DNA from: BRH-c25 sp964619815
GTDB lineage: Bacteria; Bacillota; Clostridia; Lutisporales; Lutisporaceae
DNA length: 24,986 nucleotides
Direction of reading: 5' to 3'
Assembly: GCA_964619815.1 (NCBI GenBank)
Contig: CAZUGK010000051.1
Span: 1 to 24,986 of the forward strand
This document shows positions 20,827-24,986 of this stretch, piece by piece. The notes beneath the pieces were generated by a model that worked only from the letters and a program-made list of their open reading frames with translations, searched no databases and was not told the origin of the DNA. The translations under genes and the position numbers were made by a program. Position 1 is the first letter of the stretch, and every line of letters starts with the position of its first letter.

Positions 20827-23739
20827 TCATAGCATTTCTTCAATCGTCCCTATCAATTCATTCGCAATATTGATGCTGTCCAGCCGCATTATACTTTCTT
20901 CAGCGCTTCCAAAGCTCAGAAGATTTATGCTTCCGTACCAAACAATTTTCTGATCAATCACCGCAAATTTCTGATGAATATTTGATTTAAAAACAATGCA
21001 TGCTCCTGTACTACTTATGAAATTAAGCATATCCTCAAATCCAGACTTATCCTTCTCTTTGTAGTCAGACTCAGGTCTGGTGATTATTGTGAGCTTTGCT
21101 CCGTTATTAATTCCTGAAGAAAGGATAGTCATCATCTGGTTTAGACGTTTTTTTGTCATATACGGACTGACAATAACTATATCTGATTTCGCGGAGGAAA
21201 CATCATTACTGAATACTGTCATGAAATTATGGTTATCAAAAATAGCGTTTGTAGCTTCAAATGGTTTACTGTCACTTTTAGCCGAATATCCTATGGAAGC
21301 ATATCCTTTAAGCCTCTTCTGATACATCCGTTCAAGAACGCCGACATGAACGTCAACATAATCATAAATCTGAACTTCGCTCTTATTCTGATATAATCTG
21401 TGAAGCCGTCCGGCATACTGCTGTACTGTTCCTTTCCAGGCAACAGGCATTGCCAGAAATAATGTGTCCAGTCTTGGCTCGTCAAATCCTTCGCCGACAA
21501 ATCTGCCTGTGGCAACAATAATAATATTCTCTTGTGCCGGAATACCTGAAAGCCTTTCAAGCGCTGCTTTCCTTTCCCGTGCTGGCATTCCGCCAGTTAA
21601 CTCAATAACATTCGGAAGCACCTTTGATAACTGATCGGAGATTAATTCAACGTGAGCTGTCCTCTCTGTCAGAATAATCAGGTTGCGTCCCTCTTTTACG
21701 CAACTGATTACATCGTCTATGATTAACTTATTTCGGATTTGACTGGTGCTGATTTCAGAATATATTTCACCTATGGACCATTCCTTTTCATCCTGACTGA
21801 CAGGCTTTCTGAAAGGAGTGAAGCGGGGGATGATATAGTGTTCAAACGGCCTTTTTTCTGCTTGTTCTCTCGCATCCACCTTATATCTTACAGGACCGCA
21901 ATGCATGAATATAATGGGATGATGTCCGTCCTGCCTCACAGGAGTTGCCGTAAGGCCGTAAACATATTTGGCTGAAACATTTTTTAATATTTGCTCAAAG
22001 CTGAAAGCAGGAACATGATGGCATTCATCGACAATAACCATACCATAATCCCGGACAAGCTCTTTTACCTCATCACCTTTGACTAATGACTGCATAACAG
22101 CAATATCAACAATACCACTTATATTTTTCTTTCCGCCGCCGAGTTGTCCTATAATACTTCGCGCCTTTTTTCTGCCTCGTTTTTTTATGGGGTCTGCAGG
22201 CAACTCTTCATTTATCGTTAAAAACTGGTTCAGCCTTTCCTTCCACTGCTCCAACAACTGTTGGGTGTGAACAAGCACAAGAGTGTTCACTTTTCTTGCG
22301 GATATAAGTTTTGCTCCTATTACTGTTTTTCCAAAAGCAGTAGTTGCAGATAAAACTCCATTATCGTACTCCAGCATTGAATCTGCTGCATCAACCTGTT
22401 CTTCACGAAGCTGCCCGTTAAAGTCTATGCTGACAGTTCTGCCGGGACAGGTTTCATCAATCCATTCTATATCAGCTTTCAAAGCACTAAACATGTTTGC
22501 CAAATCAGTCTCGCATCCTCTTGGAAGGCATACGTAATCCGGTGTTTCATCTGATAAAGAAATAATTCTCGGTTTATCATATGTTGGTAATCTCATCGCC
22601 TGGGCCTTGAAGAAATCAGGATTTCTGAAAGCGGCCATGCGTTTTAAGCTGTTCAATGCTTTATTTGAAAATCCATTTTTACTAATGTAGAGCATATTTG
22701 CTTTTGTTATATAAACCGTATCAGGTATATCTGCTTTATTTAAATTACTATCCAGTCTTTTCCTTTTCCAAGGACGTGTATCTTCATCCTCGCTTTGCCT
22801 CAAATCTCCCAGTTCATTACTGCCGCCAAGCTGTGAGATATATGTATCGATATCCTCATCACTCAATATTCCGATATTACTTAAAAAGCTCCACTGGTCA
22901 TCATATGGCTGAAAATTCTCATCAATAAACACACTATTATTATTTCTTCTGGCATTAGCTTGTAATGGCAATGCAATAAGATTCCCAAAGCCGCCCTTGG
23001 GAAGCGTATCCTGATTGGGGAAAAGGCGGTCGTAAGAGCTGAATTTAATCTCATGCCTTTCGGACATTGCACGGGTTAGAAGTAATGTACCAAATTTTCT
23101 TACAGCTGCGGCGCTGATTCTGTTATTAAAAAAGAACCATGCATGAGCGCCATTCCCCGATTGGGATCGCTCAATGGCGATTGGGATATCCCTTTTGACG
23201 CATATATCCCTTAGTGCGTTTATATCCTTCTGCCATCCTTCGTCATCGAAATCCATCGCCAGAAATAAGCAAGTTTCATCCGGTAGCATGGGATAAATAC
23301 CATATACCGCCTTGCCTCTCAAATGCTTATCTATAGCCGCAGAATCAAGAATTGCGTAATCCTTATTCGTACAGTCGGAGCATTTAATCCTTGGTTTATT
23401 GCAAACCCCTTTTGACCATTCATTTATGCATACAGGGGAGTATCCTGATTTTCCTTCCTTGCTCTGCCATTTCTTTGCATATACATCAGTTCTTCCTCGG
23501 AACAAAGACATAAATAGGTTGATTTTATCCTGAGGTGAACTGGTATTTATTACTTGCTTGAGGCTATGGAACTGCTCTGATGGGATACTGTCCGTTTCTT
23601 TTTTATTCTGAACTTCAATATCGAATTTGGGTAAAACTAACCCAAGCTGTTCTTTGTAATTTTCATTTTCACTTCGCAGCCTCTTATTCTCTTCCAGTAG
23701 CTTTTGATATTTTTCATAAAGTTCTTCATAGCCAATCAT
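20827..23739 (-). CDS. TOTE-type conflict protein: AEP primase, SF2 helicase and phospholipase-D domains
   Basis: A 970-residue multidomain protein. Residues 4-35: coiled coil. C104, C113, C120, C123: zinc-binding cluster. Residues 130-290: archaeo-eukaryotic primase domain of the TOTE conflict class, with DFD (163-165), SGNGAH (194-199) and YDRLFPNQD (236-244). Residues 440-800: superfamily-2 helicase with Walker A ATTAFGKT (465-472), DECHH (571-575), GLTATP (595-600) and QQYAGRLHR (773-781). Residues 840-970: phospholipase-D-like nuclease with a single HKD (His922, Lys924, Asp929). All catalytic residues are present. The family is thought to act on foreign or replicating nucleic acid. It lies beside a recombinase-like gene and the xre-immA-PIN operon. 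Confidence 0.88.
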   Translation of the reverse strand: MIGYEELYEKYQKLLEENKRLRSENENYKEQLGLVLPKFDIEVQNKKETDSIPSEQFHSLKQVINTSSPQDKINLFMSLFRGRTDVYAKKWQSKEGKSGYSPVCINEWSKGVCNKPRIKCSDCTNKDYAILDSAAIDKHLRGKAVYGIYPMLPDETCLFLAMDFDDEGWQKDINALRDICVKRDIPIAIERSQSGNGAHAWFFFNNRISAAAVRKFGTLLLTRAMSERHEIKFSSYDRLFPNQDTLPKGGFGNLIALPLQANARRNNNSVFIDENFQPYDDQWSFLSNIGILSDEDIDTYISQLGGSNELGDLRQSEDEDTRPWKRKRLDSNLNKADIPDTVYITKANMLYISKNGFSNKALNSLKRMAAFRNPDFFKAQAMRLPTYDKPRIISLSDETPDYVCLPRGCETDLANMFSALKADIEWIDETCPGRTVSIDFNGQLREEQVDAADSMLEYDNGVLSATTAFGKTVIGAKLISARKVNTLVLVHTQQLLEQWKERLNQFLTINEELPADPIKKRGRKKARSIIGQLGGGKKNISGIVDIAVMQSLVKGDEVKELVRDYGMVIVDECHHVPAFSFEQILKNVSAKYVYGLTATPVRQDGHHPIIFMHCGPVRYKVDAREQAEKRPFEHYIIPRFTPFRKPVSQDEKEWSIGEIYSEISTSQIRNKLIIDDVISCVKEGRNLIILTERTAHVELISDQLSKVLPNVIELTGGMPARERKAALERLSGIPAQENIIIVATGRFVGEGFDEPRLDTLFLAMPVAWKGTVQQYAGRLHRLYQNKSEVQIYDYVDVHVGVLERMYQKRLKGYASIGYSAKSDSKPFEATNAIFDNHNFMTVFSNDVSSAKSDIVIVSPYMTKKRLNQMMTILSSGINNGAKLTIITRPESDYKEKDKSGFEDMLNFISSTGACIVFKSNIHQKFAVIDQKIVWYGSINLLSFGSAEESIMRLDSINIANELIGTIEEML

Positions 23740-23868
23740 TATTCAGTATCCTTGCATCCAAAGCTTATTTACAATTATTAGTATATCACAGGTTCCGTCA
23801 TTCTGGAATGTCCTTTTCGTCCATGCTTTGTGTCAAGCTATCGTGGGCAAAATCACTATTGTCTTTCT

Positions 23869-24276
23869 CTACCCAGACATCCTTCGTGTCAGGGAATCCA
23901 GTCCCACTTCATGATCGATTATCCTACTTTCCTCTATAATATAAATGGGAATTCCTATTTTATTTAACAACGTTATCTTTTCTGACAGGTGCTCCTTGGA
24001 ACTACACATGATCATATCCACTTTTCTTCTTTCACACAGCTTCATCAGCTTTCTGAAATCATTCTTGTTATTGCCGATGCTGCCGTTGTCAGTATAGACC
24101 CCCACCAAACTCCAATTATTCCTTAGTCTCAATATTTCTGAGAAGCGCATTTGAGCAGCATCAAAAGGAAATAACCTTACAGTATAAACAGCCATTCTCA
24201 ACAAGCCGCCTCTAGTCCTAACGTATCTGCTGAAGACATTGGCTGGAGGTATAATCAATACTTTTTTATTTTCCAT
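23869..24276 (-). CDS. Serine-recombinase-like N-terminal domain protein lacking the catalytic serine
   Basis: A 135-residue ORF with the first-domain layout of large serine recombinases: 'VLIIPPAN' N-terminus, 'RMAVYTVRLFPFDAAQMRFSEI' in place of the usual A-Y-C-R-V-S-T strand, 'WSLVGVYTDNGSIGNNKNDFRKLM' for the y-x-D-x-G-x-S-G loop and 'VDMIMCSSKEHLSEK' for the I-D-x-I-I-x-x-S-x-x-R strand. The nucleophilic Ser of R-V-S and the Arg of S-R-F-x-R are not present (VRLFPF, EHLSEK). It ends where the recombinase and zinc domains should begin. The ORF is intact with GGGGGTGG 8 bases before the ATG, so it may be a retained regulator or a decaying copy. Confidence 0.7.
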   Translation of the reverse strand: MENKKVLIIPPANVFSRYVRTRGGLLRMAVYTVRLFPFDAAQMRFSEILRLRNNWSLVGVYTDNGSIGNNKNDFRKLMKLCERRKVDMIMCSSKEHLSEKITLLNKIGIPIYIIEESRIIDHEVGLDSLTRRMSG

Positions 24277-24395
24277 GGCAGAACCACCCCCTTTCCACGT
24301 AATCTCTAGCCGTAAGCCTTTTTTGTCCCTGACTTTGATTTCTGACGCACCAGATAAGACTTTTCATGTCCTTATTCCCCCTTCTTTTTCTGTAA

Positions 24396-24442
24396 AAATA
24401 GACGAAGGCTTTTGATAAATTCACCAAAGGCTTCGCCTATTT
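24396..24442. terminator. Hairpin upstream of the recombinase-like gene
   Basis: AAATAG.CGAAG.CTTT and its near-complement ending CTTCGCCTATTT form a long stem with two mismatches around an AT-rich loop. It lies between scar E and the recombinase-like gene and could terminate leftward transcription coming from the rlmD side or act in both directions. Confidence 0.55.
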
Positions 24443-24517
24443 ACTTGTAAATATTGAACAGCAACCGTTGCTCTCACAACTTTGATTCTTTAGAATCATG
24501 AGTGATATTATTTAAAA

Positions 24518-24724
24518 TTTCTATGTCATCTATGTTTTTGCTTAAAAACAGGCCTCAGACAGATGACATTTTCATCCTGATTTATCCCAAATTTCGCCCC
24601 TAAAACCACCATATATTGTGGTTATTCCCTACTTTTTATCCTTCGAACCACAATACGTCATCATTATTATACACTCAACGTGCGCCGTCTGCGGAAACAT
24701 ATCCACCGGCTGAATCTCCCTGAC
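24518..24724 (-). pseudogene. rlmD/rumA 3' end with downstream flank (scar E)
   Basis: Codons 24724-24629 read VREIQPVDMFPQTAHVEC and then 'IIMMTYCGSKDKK'-stop, a textbook RlmD/RumA C-terminus (D-M-F-P-Q-T-x-H-V-E). It is the only copy that includes codons before the HVE core, so it represents the original gene side. A TAG precedes it and the rest of rlmD is missing. Downstream, AACCAC..GGTGGTT (24603-24623) makes a terminator-like hairpin, and TATGTCATCTATG (24525-24537) also recurs in scar B. Its upstream neighbour is a flavoprotein gene, so the methyltransferase itself has been lost or moved. Confidence 0.75.
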
Positions 24725-24833
24725 CTAAAAAAGGAGAGTGCGGAAATCCTGAATCTGAATTCCCCAATGTTAATTCATTACTTCCAAACATTGCATTTAC
24801 TTCATTATATTCCGCTCATACTGTACACTCTAT

Positions 24834-24872
24834 AAAAAACAGACCTGGCATTCCACATGCCAAGTCTGTTTC
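24834..24872 (-). terminator. Terminator of the fumarate-reductase-like gene
   Basis: AACAGACTTGGCAT and ATGCCAGGTCTGTT form a 14-bp stem (one G-U) with a 5-base loop, followed on the minus strand by TTTTTTATAG. This is a strong Rho-independent terminator 16 bases past the stop at 24888. Confidence 0.9.
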
Positions 24873-24887
24873 TAGCGGGTACTCTAT

Positions 24888-24986
24888 CTATTTTACAAAG
24901 TTAGCTGCACTCTTACCGGCTATTCTACCGAATATAGTTATGTCAGCTACTGCATTACCGCCGATTCTATTGCCTCCGTGTACCCC
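24888..24986 (-). CDS. Flavocytochrome-c / fumarate-reductase-like flavoprotein, C-terminal end
   Basis: The last 32 codons of a gene that continues past the right edge. They read GVHGGNRIGGNAVADITIFG and then 'RIAGKSAANFVK'-stop. G-x-H-G-x-N-R-(I/L)-G-G-N-(A/S) is the FAD-binding C-terminal motif of fumarate reductase/UrdA-type flavoproteins, which reduce fumarate, urocanate or other enoates in anaerobic respiration or electron disposal. Signal peptide, FMN-binding domain and catalytic Arg are outside the window. It has a strong terminator and appears to be native chromosome bordering the island. Confidence 0.85.
   Translation of the reverse strand, partial: GVHGGNRIGGNAVADITIFGRIAGKSAANFVK

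Overview
The window looks like an accessory region of a low-to-moderate GC, anaerobic Clostridia-type Firmicute. This rests on strong GGAGG-type ribosome binding sites, TTGACA/TATAAT-like promoters, flavin and Fe-S redox enzymes (BaiCD/FadH-like reductase, EFR1 ferredoxin, a flavocytochrome-c/fumarate-reductase-type C-terminus) and typical Clostridial cargo genes. It is draft sequence: a run of 10 N lies at 4504-4513. Almost every gene is on the minus strand. No rRNA, tRNA or CRISPR array was seen.

Layout, from right to left (direction of transcription). 24888-24986: end of a fumarate-reductase-like flavoprotein and its terminator. 24518-24724: a 3' fragment of rlmD/rumA (23S rRNA uracil methyltransferase), a known integration hotspot. 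17.5-24.3 kb: a conflict-type block holding a serine-recombinase-like protein without its catalytic serine, a 970-residue TOTE-type primase/helicase/phospholipase-D protein, a deleted AlbA_2 gene, a small conserved ORF, a CcbP-like calcium-binding protein, an Xre/ImmA-IrrE/PIN operon with a clear operator, and a SEC-C fragment. 16.8 kb: a truncated IS110-family transposase. 15.0-16.7 kb: a TetR regulator and EFR1 ferredoxin operon. 9.8-14.8 kb: single cargo genes (a duplicated DUF6144-like gene, PEBP, HEAT repeat protein, a cysteine-motif protein, isochorismatase-like hydrolase, small membrane protein) mixed with fragments. 8.2-9.4 kb: MntA/HepT toxin-antitoxin pair and a DUF6933-like gene broken by an in-frame stop. 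6.2-7.5 kb: nitroreductase plus MarR regulator. 2.0-5.8 kb: a MerR regulator, a broken IS630 and a large old-yellow-enzyme-type reductase. 0-1.6 kb: a lone ABC permease and the end of a flavodoxin-like oxidoreductase.

The main structural observation is that four fragments encoding the C-terminus of RlmD/RumA (at about 1.77, 6.05, 9.49 and 24.63 kb), all in the same orientation, split the window into cargo segments. Three of them abut a related ~55-bp hairpin module. A fourth copy of that module sits directly in front of the IS110 transposase. The window therefore reads as an accretion island built by repeated insertion at one target gene, with regulator plus redox-enzyme or toxin-antitoxin modules lying between the scars. 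The TOTE primase-helicase block is the most likely host-defence or inter-element conflict system in the window.
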